64,000 nt of DNA, from the NCBI RefSeq assembly GCF_025564085.1, contig NZ_JAMGZJ010000063.1:1-64000 (forward strand), read 5' to 3'. Source of the stretch: Silvania confinis (GTDB lineage: Bacteria > Pseudomonadota > Gammaproteobacteria > Enterobacterales > Enterobacteriaceae). The position numbers and the translations under genes are program-made. Below the pieces are notes generated by a model. It was not told where the DNA came from. It ran no database searches and was given only the letters and a program-made list of their open reading frames with translations. Of the stretch, positions 1 through 9,144 are shown in pieces. The number at the start of each line of letters is the position of its first letter. Position 1 is the first letter of the stretch.

Positions 1-126
1 GTCAAGCGTTTATTTTCGCTTTTCTCTGTCGGCGTTCATCGCTGAACCCCTGCTGCCACGGCGGTTTGTAATCCGTTGTTCCGTGTCAGTGGAGGCGCAT
101 TATAGGGAGTTCTCTGACGGTGACAA
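1..126 (-). promoter_or_regulatory. rRNA operon P1 and P2 promoters (leftward, rrnC-like)
   Basis: Read on the minus strand, P1 has a -35 TTGTCA (121-126), a 16-bp spacer and a -10 TATAAT (99-104), followed by the GC-rich discriminator GCGCCTCC and a predicted start A at 90, the classic stringent rRNA layout. An A/T-rich UP-element-like tract lies just upstream (127-150). The stretch after P1 (CTGACACGGAACAACGG) is the conserved P1-P2 spacer of enteric rrn operons, and a P2 -35 TTGAC lies at 5-1. The rRNA genes lie left of the window. In E. coli rrnC occupies this place beside yieP. Confidence 0.9.
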
Positions 127-275
127 GTGTAAATTTAAAAAAAATCACTAACCGCGTTATTTTTCGCCAAAGCGCTTATCTTTACGCCATAACCGGCGTG
201 AATTGCTGTTTTAGCAACCACATTATCCGTGCAGGTGGCATACTTAAGGGTATTAAGAATTAAGGAATAAGCGTT

Positions 276-968
276 ATGTCCTTGAGCGCGCAACAGCTGG
301 CGGCACAAAAGAACCTTTCATATGTGCTGGCAGAGAAACTGGCACAGCGGATCCTGACAGGTGAATACATGCCCGGAAGCATTTTGCCGGGTGAGATGGA
401 ATTGGGCGAGCAGTTTGGTGTGAGCCGCACAGCCGTTCGTGAAGCGGTGAAAACATTAACAGCGAAAGGGATGGTACTACCGCGTCCGCGTATCGGTACG
501 CGGGTGATGCCCCAGGGCAACTGGAACTTCCTCGATCAGGAGCTGCTGTCATGGTGGATGACAGAGGATAACTTTCAGCAGGTCATCGACCATTTCCTGA
601 TAATGCGCATCAGCCTGGAGCCGCACGCCTGCTTACTGGCGGCCACGCTTGGTTCAGCGGAACAGAAAGCGCGATTGAATACGTTGATGGATGAGATGGT
701 TCATCTGAAAAAGCACTTTAACCGCGAGCGTTGGATTGAAGTCGATATGGCATGGCATGAACATGTCTATGAAATGAGTGGTAATCCGTTCCTGAACTCT
801 TTCGCTTCACTCTTTCATTCTATATACCACACCTACTTCACCTCTATTACTCAGGATGAAGTGGTGAAGCTGGATTTACACCAGGCCATCGTCGACGCCA
901 TTCAGGATAGCGACGGGCCACGCGCCATGGCGGCAAGCCAGGCGCTACTTGCCGCACCGGTACAGTAA
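276..968 (+). CDS. yieP: FadR-family GntR-type transcriptional regulator YieP
   Basis: DNA-binding regulator of 230 residues, the usual YieP length. The N-terminal winged helix-turn-helix spans roughly residues 15-80 (core LGEQFGVSRTAVREAVKTL) and a helical FCD effector domain follows (about 95-220), with likely metal-ligand residues in EVDMAWHEHVYEMSG. An AAGGA ribosome-binding site precedes the ATG. A short palindrome, TTGCT-N5-AGCAA (203-217), lies upstream and could be an operator, though this is inference. In E. coli yieP is followed by the exporter gene hsrA. Here its stop codon is only 4 bases from the convergent rbsR stop, so hsrA is missing. The effector is not evident from sequence. 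Confidence 0.93.
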   Translation: MSLSAQQLAAQKNLSYVLAEKLAQRILTGEYMPGSILPGEMELGEQFGVSRTAVREAVKTLTAKGMVLPRPRIGTRVMPQGNWNFLDQELLSWWMTEDNFQQVIDHFLIMRISLEPHACLLAATLGSAEQKARLNTLMDEMVHLKKHFNRERWIEVDMAWHEHVYEMSGNPFLNSFASLFHSIYHTYFTSITQDEVVKLDLHQAIVDAIQDSDGPRAMAASQALLAAPVQ

Positions 969-972
969 AACG

Positions 973-1965
973 TTAAACCGATCCCCGCTCCATCAGCACA
1001 GGCGTTAGTTGCAACCGCTGCTGTTGTAGCGTGGGTTGAGCAATTCGGTGAATCAGCACATCAATAGCCAGTTCGCCCAGCTCATCTTTCGGTTGATGAA
1101 TAGTGGTGAGCGGCGGCGTCATATAGCGTGCCAGTTCGATATCATCATATCCCACCACGGCGATATCGTCCGGGATGCGTAATCCCGCCTGATACAACGC
1201 CTGGTAGGCCCCCACAGCCATCGCATCATTACCAATAAAGACCGCCTGCGGGCGCTCTTCCCACGCCAGTAGCGACTGCATTGCCTCAAACCCACCGCTA
1301 AACTCAAAGTCACCGGTGATTTGGAAGCCGTCAGGCACGGGTAAACCTGCGCGCGCCATCGCCACCAGAAAACCTTCCAGACGCATACGGGCAGGGGTTT
1401 TATCCAGCGGACCGGTTATGCAGGCGATGCGAGTGTAGCCTTTATCAATCAGATGCTGCGTCGCCATGTCACCGCCCAGAAGGGAGTTATCCTGAATCAG
1501 GTCGCTGGTGCCGTCGAACGGTGCCCAGTCCATCATCACCGTCGGAACGGAGGGATAGCGCTGCATAATCTCGGGTGAGGGTTGGTGCGTTTCGGTGCAC
1601 AGCAACAATAATCCGTCGACGCGTTTTTGCATCAGCGTCTCCAGATTGCGGTTCATGCGCTGTTCATCACCTTCGGTATTGCACAACACCAGGCTGTAGC
1701 CGCGTTCAAAACAGCTGCGCTCTACACCGCGCACCAGCTCGGAGTAAAAGGGATTGGTACTGGCGGTGATGAGCATACCAATGGTGCGCGTCTGATTGAG
1801 TTTCAGACTGCGCGCCAGGGCGGAAGGCGCGTAATTGAGGGATTTAACCGCGGCTTCGACCTTCTCCCGAATCGCCTCGCTAACAAAGCGATCCTTATTA
1901 ATGACATGGGAAACCGTTGAAGTAGAGACGCCCGCCATACGGGCGACATCTTTCATTGTGGCCAA
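973..1965 (-). CDS. rbsR: Ribose operon repressor RbsR (LacI family)
   Basis: Repressor of the ribose operon, 330 residues. The LacI-type helix-turn-helix is at the N-terminus ([20 protein letters not shown]), followed by a periplasmic-binding-protein-like effector domain from about residue 60. The likely start is TTG at 1965, three codons before an in-frame ATG at 1956. The TTG has an AGAGG site at proper distance that overlaps the rbsK stop, indicating translational coupling, and it gives the family N-terminus MATMKDVA. It is the last gene of the leftward rbsDACBKR operon and should bind the two palindromes upstream of rbsD. Confidence 0.97.
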   Translation of the reverse strand: MATMKDVARMAGVSTSTVSHVINKDRFVSEAIREKVEAAVKSLNYAPSALARSLKLNQTRTIGMLITASTNPFYSELVRGVERSCFERGYSLVLCNTEGDEQRMNRNLETLMQKRVDGLLLLCTETHQPSPEIMQRYPSVPTVMMDWAPFDGTSDLIQDNSLLGGDMATQHLIDKGYTRIACITGPLDKTPARMRLEGFLVAMARAGLPVPDGFQITGDFEFSGGFEAMQSLLAWEERPQAVFIGNDAMAVGAYQALYQAGLRIPDDIAVVGYDDIELARYMTPPLTTIHQPKDELGELAIDVLIHRIAQPTLQQQRLQLTPVLMERGSV

Positions 1966-1968
1966 GCG

Positions 1969-2898
1969 TTACCTCTGCTGACTTAAAAATTCGTCGATCT
2001 CATTGCGCCAGGGAACAGAAGGCTGCGCGCCGGTACGCGTCACGGCAATAGCTGCGGCCGCATGGGCAAAACGGATCGCCTTGTCCAATTGTTCGCCTTC
2101 CAGCAGCGCCGTCACCAACGCACCATTAAAGGTATCACCTGCAGCAATCGTGTCGATCGCTTGTACCTTAAAGCCCGGTACACGACATCCATCACCGTTG
2201 ACACTGGCCCAGACCCCACGGCTGCCAAGCGTAATGATGACAGTATTGATTCCTTTTTCATGCAGGGCTTTTGCCGCACGCGCCGCATCATCGTCATTTT
2301 CAACGCGAATCCCCGTCAGCTTTTCGGCTTCAGTTTCATTCGGGGTGATGATGTCCACCAGCGCCAGTAGCTCGTCTGATAATACACGGGCAGGCGCGGG
2401 GTTCAGTACGACAGTGGTATGATTTTCATGGGCAATTGTTGCCGCCGCCAGCACGCTTTCTACCGGTGATTCCAGCTGCATCAGCAGGGCTTCGGCACCC
2501 GCGATAATGTCGCGCTGCGCCTCGACGCGTTCAACCGTCAGCGCCGCGTTAGCACCCGCATGAATACCGATTACATTCTCACCTTCGGCGTTGACAAAAA
2601 TCAGCGCCACGCCGGTGGACTCGCCCTGCACTACGCTGACTGGTGCGATATCGATATTGTCGCTCTCCAGCTGCTTGCGCACGCGCTCACCGGTATCGTC
2701 ATCACCCGTACAGGCGATAAAGGCGATGTCTGCCCCGCTGCGCCCCGCAGCGACCGCCTGGTTAGCGCCTTTACCGCCAAAGGCGACCTGGTAACGATGG
2801 CCCGTCACCGTTTCACCCGGCGTCGGGAACGATTCAAGGTTGAGAATGTGATCGGCATTAATACTGCCAAGGACGACGAGCTTACCTGCAGTTTTCAT
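1969..2898 (-). CDS. rbsK: Ribokinase
   Basis: Phosphorylates D-ribose to ribose 5-phosphate with ATP in the cytoplasm. PfkB-family enzyme of 309 residues. The N-terminal GGKGANQA signature binds sugar, and the C-terminal DTIAAGDTFNGAL carries the catalytic aspartate and anion hole. The open frame extends 18 codons further upstream, but that extension runs into a stem-loop and lacks family similarity, so the ATG at 2898 (MKTAGKLVVLGSINADH) is chosen; it gives the same length as the E. coli enzyme. It lies between rbsB and rbsR, with two hairpins separating it from rbsB. Confidence 0.96.
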   Translation of the reverse strand: MKTAGKLVVLGSINADHILNLESFPTPGETVTGHRYQVAFGGKGANQAVAAGRSGADIAFIACTGDDDTGERVRKQLESDNIDIAPVSVVQGESTGVALIFVNAEGENVIGIHAGANAALTVERVEAQRDIIAGAEALLMQLESPVESVLAAATIAHENHTTVVLNPAPARVLSDELLALVDIITPNETEAEKLTGIRVENDDDAARAAKALHEKGINTVIITLGSRGVWASVNGDGCRVPGFKVQAIDTIAAGDTFNGALVTALLEGEQLDKAIRFAHAAAAIAVTRTGAQPSVPWRNEIDEFLSQQR

Positions 2899-2920
2899 AT
2901 TGGGCGTGTCCATCAGAGAG

Positions 2921-2997
2921 TGCCACCGGGCTGACCCGGTGGCATATGCCACGTTTTTCTTTATTAGGTTGTCCCTCAGGCAGCCATTAGCTGCCTG
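2921..2997 (-). other. Tandem stem-loops between rbsB and rbsK
   Basis: Two perfect inverted repeats lie in the rbsB-rbsK spacer: TGCCACCGGG/CCCGGTGGCA (2921-2944, 4-base loop) and CAGGCAGC/GCTGCCTG (2977-2997, 5-base loop). Neither is followed by a strong U-tract on the minus strand. By analogy with other binding-protein operons they probably stabilise the upstream rbsB message or partly terminate, so that RbsB outnumbers RbsK and RbsR. This role is inferred. Confidence 0.7.
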
Positions 2998-3006
2998 AAT
3001 CGCATA

Positions 3007-3897
3007 TTACTGCTTGATGACCAGTTTCAGGTCAACTGGATATTTAGCCTGGACTTTCTCGCCTTTCAGCACTTTTACTGCCGTTTCAACGCCTTTAGCG
3101 CCAATCTGGTCAGGAAGCTGAGCAATGGTCGCCGCCAGTTTGCCATCGTTTACCGCTTTTTCACCATCCGGCGTACCGTCAAATCCGACAACCATCACAT
3201 CAGTTTTACCGGCCGTTTGCAGGGCACGCAGCGCACCCAGCGCCATCTCGTCGTTCTGCGCGAACACCGCTTTCACGTCCGGATGAGCGGTTAAGAGGTT
3301 CTGCATAACGTTCAGACCTTTTGTGCGGTCAAAGTCAGCCGGCTGGCTGGCCAGCACGTTAAATTTGTGTGCAGCAACCGCCTGCTGGAAACCTTCGCCG
3401 CGTTCGCGGGCAGCAGATGTCCCGGCGATACCCTGCAGCTCGATAACCTTCGCGCCTTCACCGGCTTTTTTGGCGATGTAGTCACCGGCAATTTTACCGC
3501 CCAGCACGTTATCAGAAGCAATGTGGCTGACCACCTCGCCTTTCGACGCAACGCGGTCAAGCGTAATTACCGGGATGTTAGCCTGGTTCGCCATCTTCAC
3601 GGCATTACCCACAGCGTCGGAATCGGTTGGGTTGATCAGCAGAATTTTAGTGCCGCGAACGGTCAGGTCCTGAACGTTAGCCAGCTCTTTTGCCGGGTTG
3701 TTCTGGGAATCCAGGATCACCAGGTCGTAGCCCAGTTTATCCGCTTCTTTCTGCGCACCATCCTTCAGGGAGACGAAGAACGGGTTGTTGAGGGTAGAAA
3801 CCACCAGCGCGATAGTGTCTTTCGCCATGGCATTAGCACTCACGGTTGCGCTCAGCGCGACAGCAGAAACCAGGGTAGCCAGTTTTTTCATGTTCAT
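3007..3897 (-). CDS. rbsB: Periplasmic D-ribose-binding protein
   Basis: Periplasmic receptor that delivers ribose to the RbsAC transporter and, in E. coli, to the Trg chemoreceptor. It has 296 residues with a Sec signal peptide (about 1-25, ending SANAMA before KDTIALV). Two alpha/beta lobes of the type I binding-protein fold follow, with typical ligand-contact segments [17 protein letters not shown] and [10 protein letters not shown]. It matches the E. coli length exactly. It is located after rbsC in the leftward operon and is followed by paired hairpins that may protect its mRNA. Confidence 0.97.
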   Translation of the reverse strand: MNMKKLATLVSAVALSATVSANAMAKDTIALVVSTLNNPFFVSLKDGAQKEADKLGYDLVILDSQNNPAKELANVQDLTVRGTKILLINPTDSDAVGNAVKMANQANIPVITLDRVASKGEVVSHIASDNVLGGKIAGDYIAKKAGEGAKVIELQGIAGTSAARERGEGFQQAVAAHKFNVLASQPADFDRTKGLNVMQNLLTAHPDVKAVFAQNDEMALGALRALQTAGKTDVMVVGFDGTPDGEKAVNDGKLAATIAQLPDQIGAKGVETAVKVLKGEKVQAKYPVDLKLVIKQ

Positions 3898-3924
3898 ATC
3901 AAAGATGTCCTGTAGTGTTGTCAG

Positions 3925-4890
3925 TTACTGTTTTTTGTTGTCTACCAGTACCGCCAGCAAAATCACTACCGCTTTGACGATCATCTGGTAATAGGAAGAA
4001 ACACCTAACAAATTCAAACCATTATTCAGGAAGCCGAGGATCAGTGCGCCAATCAGCGTACCGATAATCCGGCCTTTACCGCCTGCCAGACTGGTTCCGC
4101 CCAGCACGACCGCCGCGATGGCATCCAGCTCATAGCCTGTTCCTGCGGTCGGTTGTGCCGAGGAGAGACGTGCCACTTCGATAATCCCCGCCAGCGAAGC
4201 CAACAGGCCACACAGGGAGTACACGATAATTTTGACTTTATTAACGCTGATCCCGGACAGGCGCGTTGCTGATTCATTACCGCCCAGCGCATAGATATAG
4301 CGACCCAGGCGCGTGTGATGCAGCATGTACCAGGCCGCTAAGAACACCAGGCCCATGATCCAGACCGGGGTCGGGATGCCCAGCGGGCGACCGATACCGA
4401 ACCAGCCAAACAGGTCTGCGTTGTCGGTAAAGCCGGTATTGACCGGGCTGCCGTTGGTATAAACCATCGTCACCCCGCGCAGCAGCAGCATCATCACCAG
4501 CGTGGCGATAAAAGCCTGCACGCGCCCTTTCGCCACGATCATTCCGGTAACAGCACCAATTGCTGTACCTGCTGCCAGTGCAGCCGCCACGGCCACCAGC
4601 GCGTTGACTTCAATCCCTACAATTGAAGCCGCAATCGCGCCGGTGAGCGCCAGCAGGGAACCGACAGACAGATCGATACCCGAGGTCAGGATAACCAGCG
4701 TCATCCCGACCGCCATAATGGCGTTCACCGATGTTTGCTGGAGGATGTTGAACAGGTTATTAACGGTAAAAAAGTTCGGGCTCATGGTCGAAACCACCGC
4801 GATTAGCACCAGCAGGGCAATCAACGATTTTTGTTCCAGCAACCATGCCTTAGTGAAATATCGGCGTCCAGAAATAGCCTGGGTAGTCAT
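3925..4890 (-). CDS. rbsC: Ribose ABC transporter permease
   Basis: Inner-membrane permease of the ribose importer, 321 residues, BPD_transp_2 family. It is strongly hydrophobic with about 8-10 membrane segments. The conserved stretch GIDLSVGSLLALTGAIAA lies near residues 70-87, and the permease signature VVLGGTSLAGGKGRIIGTLIGA lies in the C-terminal third. Only 4 bases separate its start from the rbsA stop, so the two are translationally coupled. It forms the channel with RbsA as ATPase and RbsB as receptor. Confidence 0.97.
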   Translation of the reverse strand: MTTQAISGRRYFTKAWLLEQKSLIALLVLIAVVSTMSPNFFTVNNLFNILQQTSVNAIMAVGMTLVILTSGIDLSVGSLLALTGAIAASIVGIEVNALVAVAAALAAGTAIGAVTGMIVAKGRVQAFIATLVMMLLLRGVTMVYTNGSPVNTGFTDNADLFGWFGIGRPLGIPTPVWIMGLVFLAAWYMLHHTRLGRYIYALGGNESATRLSGISVNKVKIIVYSLCGLLASLAGIIEVARLSSAQPTAGTGYELDAIAAVVLGGTSLAGGKGRIIGTLIGALILGFLNNGLNLLGVSSYYQMIVKAVVILLAVLVDNKKQ

Positions 4891-4894
4891 CTTC

Positions 4895-6400
4895 TTACTC
4901 CTGATTCACGCGATTAAGCTTGCCCACAGCGGCAGCCATCAGAACTTCCTGGGTGGCCTGCTCGCGAGTGAATTCACCGCCGAGATGCCCTTCATGCATG
5001 ACGATAATGCGATCGCTCATGCCTAATACTTCTGGCATCTCGGAAGAGACCAGAATGATGCTCAGCCCGTCAGCCTTAAACTGGTTAATGAGCTGGTAAA
5101 TCTCTTTCTTCGCGCCGACATCCACACCGCGGGTTGGCTCATCGAGGATCAGCACTTTCGGACGCGTCATCAGGCCGCGGGCAATCGCCACTTTCTGCTG
5201 ATTACCACCGGAAAGCAGACCGATCGCCTGTTCCATTGACGGGGTTTTGACGTTAAACAGCCGGATGAAATCACTCACCGCCTGCTGTTCATCTTTATGT
5301 TTCAGGCCACCACCGCTGCGGCTGAAGTAGCCCAGCGCGGTCAGCGACATATTCTCTTTTACCGACATCCCCAGAACCAGACCATCTCGCTTGCGATCTT
5401 CGGAGATGTAGACGATACCGTTCGCCAGCCCATCCTGCGGTGAACGGGTGACAACCTCATGACCGTCGAGGGTGACATAACCGCTGGTACGTGACAGGGC
5501 GCCATACAGAACTTTCATCAGTTCCGTCCGCCCGGCCCCCATTAATCCGGCTACACCGAGGATTTCACCCTGACGAAGGGTAAAAGTGACGTCATGCACG
5601 CCTGGACCACACAGGTTATCCACCTTCAGACGGATATCACCCGGGGCCTTAGCAATACGGGGATACTGGTCTTCGAGTTTGCGTCCCACCATCATCTCAA
5701 TCAGCGAGTCTTCGGTCAGCGTGGCCACTTCGCGCTCGGCAATAAACTGTCCGTCGCGGAAAACCGTCACGTCATCGCAAATCTCGAAGATCTCTTTCAT
5801 ACGGTGGGAGATGTAAACAATGCCGCGCCCCTGGGATTTCAGCTCGCGAATCACCCGGAACAGAGAGTCGGTTTCCGTGTCGGTCAGCGCGTCTGTGGGT
5901 TCATCCATGACGATGACTTTGGATTCAAAGCTCAGCACCTTGGCAATTTCGACCATTTGCTGATCGCCAATCGATAGTTCGCCCACCAGCCGATCGCTCT
6001 TAAAGCGCAGATTCAGCTTTGCCAGCAGTTTGTCGGCTTCGGCATACATCTGTTTCCAGTCGATTTTGCCAAATCGATTAACGAACTCACGCCCGAGGAA
6101 GATGTTCTCAGCAATTGACAGCTGCGGGATCAGGTTCAATTCCTGATGAATGATACCAATACCCGCTTCCTGAGAGGATTTAGGGCCGTTAAAGCTGGTC
6201 TCTTTGCCCAGCCACAGCAGCGAACCGGCGTCGCGCATATAGATGCCGGTCAGCACTTTCATCATGGTGGATTTGCCGGCGCCATTTTCACCGACCAGCG
6301 CCATTACGCGCCCGGCGTAGACATTCAGCGCTGCGCCGGAGAGGGCTTTGACACCCGGGAACGATTTATCGATCCCTTTCAGTTGCAGTAGTGCGTCCAT
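4895..6400 (-). CDS. rbsA: Ribose ABC transporter ATP-binding protein
   Basis: Energises ribose uptake. Double ATPase of 501 residues. Domain 1 has Walker [10 protein letters not shown] (37-45), signature LSIGDQQ and Walker B VIVMDEP. Domain 2 has a degenerate Walker A (GLMGAGRTE), signature [14 protein letters not shown] and Walker B VLILDEP, the normal asymmetry of sugar importers. The frame is open 15 codons further upstream, but the ATG at 6400 has the ribosome-binding site TGAGG and gives the E. coli length. It is the second gene of rbsDACBKR, 7 bases after rbsD. Confidence 0.97.
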   Translation of the reverse strand: MDALLQLKGIDKSFPGVKALSGAALNVYAGRVMALVGENGAGKSTMMKVLTGIYMRDAGSLLWLGKETSFNGPKSSQEAGIGIIHQELNLIPQLSIAENIFLGREFVNRFGKIDWKQMYAEADKLLAKLNLRFKSDRLVGELSIGDQQMVEIAKVLSFESKVIVMDEPTDALTDTETDSLFRVIRELKSQGRGIVYISHRMKEIFEICDDVTVFRDGQFIAEREVATLTEDSLIEMMVGRKLEDQYPRIAKAPGDIRLKVDNLCGPGVHDVTFTLRQGEILGVAGLMGAGRTELMKVLYGALSRTSGYVTLDGHEVVTRSPQDGLANGIVYISEDRKRDGLVLGMSVKENMSLTALGYFSRSGGGLKHKDEQQAVSDFIRLFNVKTPSMEQAIGLLSGGNQQKVAIARGLMTRPKVLILDEPTRGVDVGAKKEIYQLINQFKADGLSIILVSSEMPEVLGMSDRIIVMHEGHLGGEFTREQATQEVLMAAAVGKLNRVNQE

Positions 6401-6407
6401 GGTGACC

Positions 6408-6827
6408 TCAGAAGGTGACGCCAGCACAGAGAATGATATTCGCATACGGGGAACACTCCCCGCTGCGAATGACCGCCTGGCTGTCAGCGGTGTGTTGTTT
6501 GAACTGTTCGTGCGTTATGTAATTAATTTTTATGGTGGTGCCCTGGTGTTGTTGCAGCTGCTCGATATGACCAAGCAACGTTTCGTGGAGCTGCGGATTA
6601 TGCTGTTTGATTTCCGCCGCCAGAATGGCTGACTCAACCTGCATCTCTGCCGTCACCACGCCCAGTACCTGCATAAACGAGGGAACGCCCTGCGTTAATG
6701 CCATATCAATACGGGTAGTGCTGCGCGGAACCGGTAAGCCTGCATCGCAAACCACCAGCGTATCGGTATGCCCCAGACGGGAGATGACCGATGAGATTTC
6801 AGAGTTAAGTACCGTGCCTTTCTTCAT
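6408..6827 (-). CDS. rbsD: D-ribose pyranase
   Basis: Interconverts beta-pyranose and beta-furanose ribose, supplying the furanose form for ribokinase. It has 139 residues, the standard RbsD/FucU mutarotase length. The N-terminal [16 protein letters not shown] carries the conserved His (catalytic in the family) and Asp. The C-terminal [11 protein letters not shown] is typical. It is the first gene of the ribose operon, with an RbsR operator 15 bases upstream of its start codon. Confidence 0.96.
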   Translation of the reverse strand: MKKGTVLNSEISSVISRLGHTDTLVVCDAGLPVPRSTTRIDMALTQGVPSFMQVLGVVTAEMQVESAILAAEIKQHNPQLHETLLGHIEQLQQHQGTTIKINYITHEQFKQHTADSQAVIRSGECSPYANIILCAGVTF

Positions 6828-6841
6828 TTTTCTGCTCCACC

Positions 6842-6857
6842 AGCGAAACGTTTCGCT
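6842..6857. promoter_or_regulatory. RbsR operator 1
   Basis: Perfect 16-bp palindrome AGCGAAACGTTTCGCT with the central CG of LacI-family operators, lying between the likely rbs promoter (A/T-rich, about 6858-6890 on the minus strand) and the rbsD start. It matches the known RbsR operator type. A bound repressor here would block initiation or early elongation of the ribose operon. Confidence 0.88.
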
Positions 6858-6910
6858 GAGATAAGTTTAATCTTATCGATGAACAGAAAACCACCGCAGC
6901 GTTGCAGATT

Positions 6911-6936
6911 TGTGATCGTCGTCGAAACGTTTCGCT
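6911..6936. promoter_or_regulatory. Second RbsR operator overlapping a CRP site
   Basis: CGAAACGTTTCG (6923-6934) within GTCGAAACGTTTCGCT (6921-6936) repeats operator 1 with two changes at the outer left edge. The two centres are 79 bp apart. Partly superimposed is a CRP-like site, TGTGA-N6-TCGAA (6911-6926), with one perfect half. The layout suggests looping repression and competition between RbsR and cAMP-CRP; that part is inference. Confidence 0.75.
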
Positions 6937-6962
6937 AAGTGAAATGCAGGAGAGGTGAAAGC

Positions 6963-6990
6963 AAAACGGTAACCCTTAGGTTACCGTTTT
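6963..6990 (-). terminator. kup transcription terminator hairpin
   Basis: Perfect 12-bp stem AAAACGGTAACC / GGTTACCGTTTT with a 4-base loop and A/T flanks on both sides. It lies downstream of the leftward kup gene and upstream of the rbs control region, so it should insulate rbs from kup transcription. A near twin (AAAACGGTCACC stem) occurs downstream of ibpB. Confidence 0.8.
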
Positions 6991-7000
6991 TGATGTTTGC

Positions 7001-7044
7001 GCCCTCTCCCTGTGGGAGCGGGTTGAGGTGAGGGCATCAGGCCG
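7001..7044 (-). repeat. Intergenic CCCTCTCCC...GAGGGCATCAG repeat, copy A
   Basis: Short imperfect palindrome GCCCTCTCCC-TGT-GGGAGCGGG followed by GGTGAGGGCATCAGGC, located just after the kup stop. Two further copies lie at 40671-40714 and 63851-63890 (the latter inverted). It appears to be a REP-like dispersed intergenic element; all three copies sit beside gene ends and terminators. Confidence 0.75.
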
Positions 7045-7053
7045 CGGGGAGGC

Positions 7054-8922
7054 TTAAATCTCGACCTGGGTCCCTAACTCAATCACGCGGTTAGGCGGGA
7101 TCTCGAACTGGTCGGGCGCACGCAGGGCATTACGCTGCAGGATAAGATAGAGCCTGCCGCGCAGGCGCAGATACCAGGGGCGTTTGCCGATGATCAGCGA
7201 CTCATGCGACATAAAGAAGGAGGTTTCCATCATCCGACAGCTTAAGCCCTCCAGCCCGCAGCGGTGGAACACCTCTTCCACATTCGGGGTTTCACGCCAG
7301 CCGTAGCTTGCCACCACCCGCCAGAAGGTCGGCGAGAGTTGCTCTATCTGTACGCGTCGAACGTTATGCACGTACGGCGCATCTTCGGTTCTCAGCGTCA
7401 GCAGGATCACTCGCTCATGCAGGACTTTGTTGTGCTTGAGGTTATGCATCAGCGCAAACGGAATGACGTTCAGGGCACGCGACATGTATACCGCCGTGCC
7501 CGGCACGCGCACTGGCGGTGATTTCTCCAGCGAGGCGATCATCGCCTCAAGAGAGTTGCCGTGTTCGTGCATCCGGCGCAGCAGGCGGAAGCGCTCGCTT
7601 TTCCAGGTGGTCATCACAATGAACATCACCAGGCCCAGCGTCAGCGGCAGCCAGCCACCGGAGACAATCTTGTCCAGGTTCGCCGAGAACAGCGGGACGT
7701 CAATGCACAGGAAGCCCACCAGAATCATCGCCACCAGGAACTTGTTCCAGTGCCAGTTTCGGTATGCCACCGTGGTGGAGAGAATGGAGGTCAGCACCAT
7801 TGTACCGGTGACGGCAATACCGTACGCCGCCGCCAGATTGCTCGAATGCTCAAAGCTAACGATAACAATGACCACTGCGGTGTAAAGCAGCCAGTTAATG
7901 AACGGAATGTAAATCTGGCCCGACTCCATCTCCGACGTATGAATGATGCGCATCGGCGAAAGATAGCCCAGGCGCACTGCCTGACGCGTGAGGGAGAACA
8001 CACCGGAGATCACCGCCTGAGAGGCAATCACGGTGGCCAGCGTCGCGAGGATCAGCATCGGTACCAGCGCCCAGTCCGGTGCCAGCAGGAAGAACGGGTT
8101 TTTAATGGCTTCCGGATTGGTAAGCAGCAGCGCACCCTGGCCAAAGTAGTTCAGCACCAGCGACGGCAGCACGACAGAAAACCATGCCACGCGAATAGGC
8201 AGTTTGCCGAAATGGCCCATATCCGCATACAGCGCTTCAACACCGGTAATAGAAAGCACCACTGCACCCAGCGCCACAAACGACACCATCTTGTATTCAA
8301 GGAAGAAGTTAACCGCCCACAGAGGGTTCAGCGCGTGCAGCACGTCCGGGTTAGCAATAATGCTGCGTAAGCCCAGTGCAGCCAGCACCAGGAACCAGGT
8401 CAGCATAATCGGCGCGAAGAGTTTCCCCACCAGCCCAGTACCGTGTTTCTGGATGATGAACAGCAGCGTCAGAACAATAATGGCCAGCGGCACAACCCAT
8501 GCATCAAGCTGGGGCGCGATAATCTCAAGCCCCTCTATCGCCGACAGCACCGAGATAGCAGGCGTGATCACCACTTCGCCAAAGAAGAAACTGCCGCCGA
8601 CCAGACCAATGATCACCAGGAACGAGGTCATTCTGGCGGACGTGTGGCGCCCGGCAAGTGACATCAGCGTCAGGATACCGCCTTCGCCGGCGTTATCTGC
8701 GCGCATGACGAAAGAGAGATATTTAACAGAAACAACCAGGATCAGCAGCCAGAAGATCAGTGACAAAAAACCAAACACAGCGTCACGTTCAACACCAAAA
8801 CCAAACTGGCCGGACAGACATTCACGAAGCGTATAAAGCGGGCTGGTGCCAATATCACCATAGACAACCCCAATCGCCGCGAGCGTTATTGCGGGTAATG
8901 ATTGCTTATTATCAGTGCTCAT
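7054..8922 (-). CDS. kup: Low-affinity K+:H+ symporter Kup
   Basis: Potassium uptake protein of the KUP/HAK/KT family in the inner membrane, 622 residues, the usual length. About 12 membrane segments occupy residues 10-440. The conserved opening is [17 protein letters not shown], followed by the loop motifs GEGGILTL and [20 protein letters not shown]. The last ~180 residues form the cytoplasmic domain. It is monocistronic, divergent from ravA, and ends in a strong hairpin before the rbs region. Confidence 0.98.
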   Translation of the reverse strand: MSTDNKQSLPAITLAAIGVVYGDIGTSPLYTLRECLSGQFGFGVERDAVFGFLSLIFWLLILVVSVKYLSFVMRADNAGEGGILTLMSLAGRHTSARMTSFLVIIGLVGGSFFFGEVVITPAISVLSAIEGLEIIAPQLDAWVVPLAIIVLTLLFIIQKHGTGLVGKLFAPIMLTWFLVLAALGLRSIIANPDVLHALNPLWAVNFFLEYKMVSFVALGAVVLSITGVEALYADMGHFGKLPIRVAWFSVVLPSLVLNYFGQGALLLTNPEAIKNPFFLLAPDWALVPMLILATLATVIASQAVISGVFSLTRQAVRLGYLSPMRIIHTSEMESGQIYIPFINWLLYTAVVIVIVSFEHSSNLAAAYGIAVTGTMVLTSILSTTVAYRNWHWNKFLVAMILVGFLCIDVPLFSANLDKIVSGGWLPLTLGLVMFIVMTTWKSERFRLLRRMHEHGNSLEAMIASLEKSPPVRVPGTAVYMSRALNVIPFALMHNLKHNKVLHERVILLTLRTEDAPYVHNVRRVQIEQLSPTFWRVVASYGWRETPNVEEVFHRCGLEGLSCRMMETSFFMSHESLIIGKRPWYLRLRGRLYLILQRNALRAPDQFEIPPNRVIELGTQVEI

Positions 8923-9144
8923 AGACTAGTCTTTTCGTTTATATAACAAATGTGTGCTTAGTCCCTTGGCCCACAAAAGGCGCACAGTATGCACGATTAA
9001 TCGCAGAATCGTACCCCTAAATGCAACCGCATTAACATAGCGCAAAGAAAATAGCACCGCAGTTCAGTCTATTACCAGCCCTGACCGAAACGTCTATACT
9101 CGCTTCAATTAGCCGGGTTTACGGCGAAAGGATGCAAAACAATT

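Noticed and set aside
7561-8370. 269-codon open frame on the + strand inside kup
   Set aside because: Antisense shadow of the well-supported kup gene; Gln/His/Arg-rich low-complexity translation, no ribosome-binding site or family resemblance.
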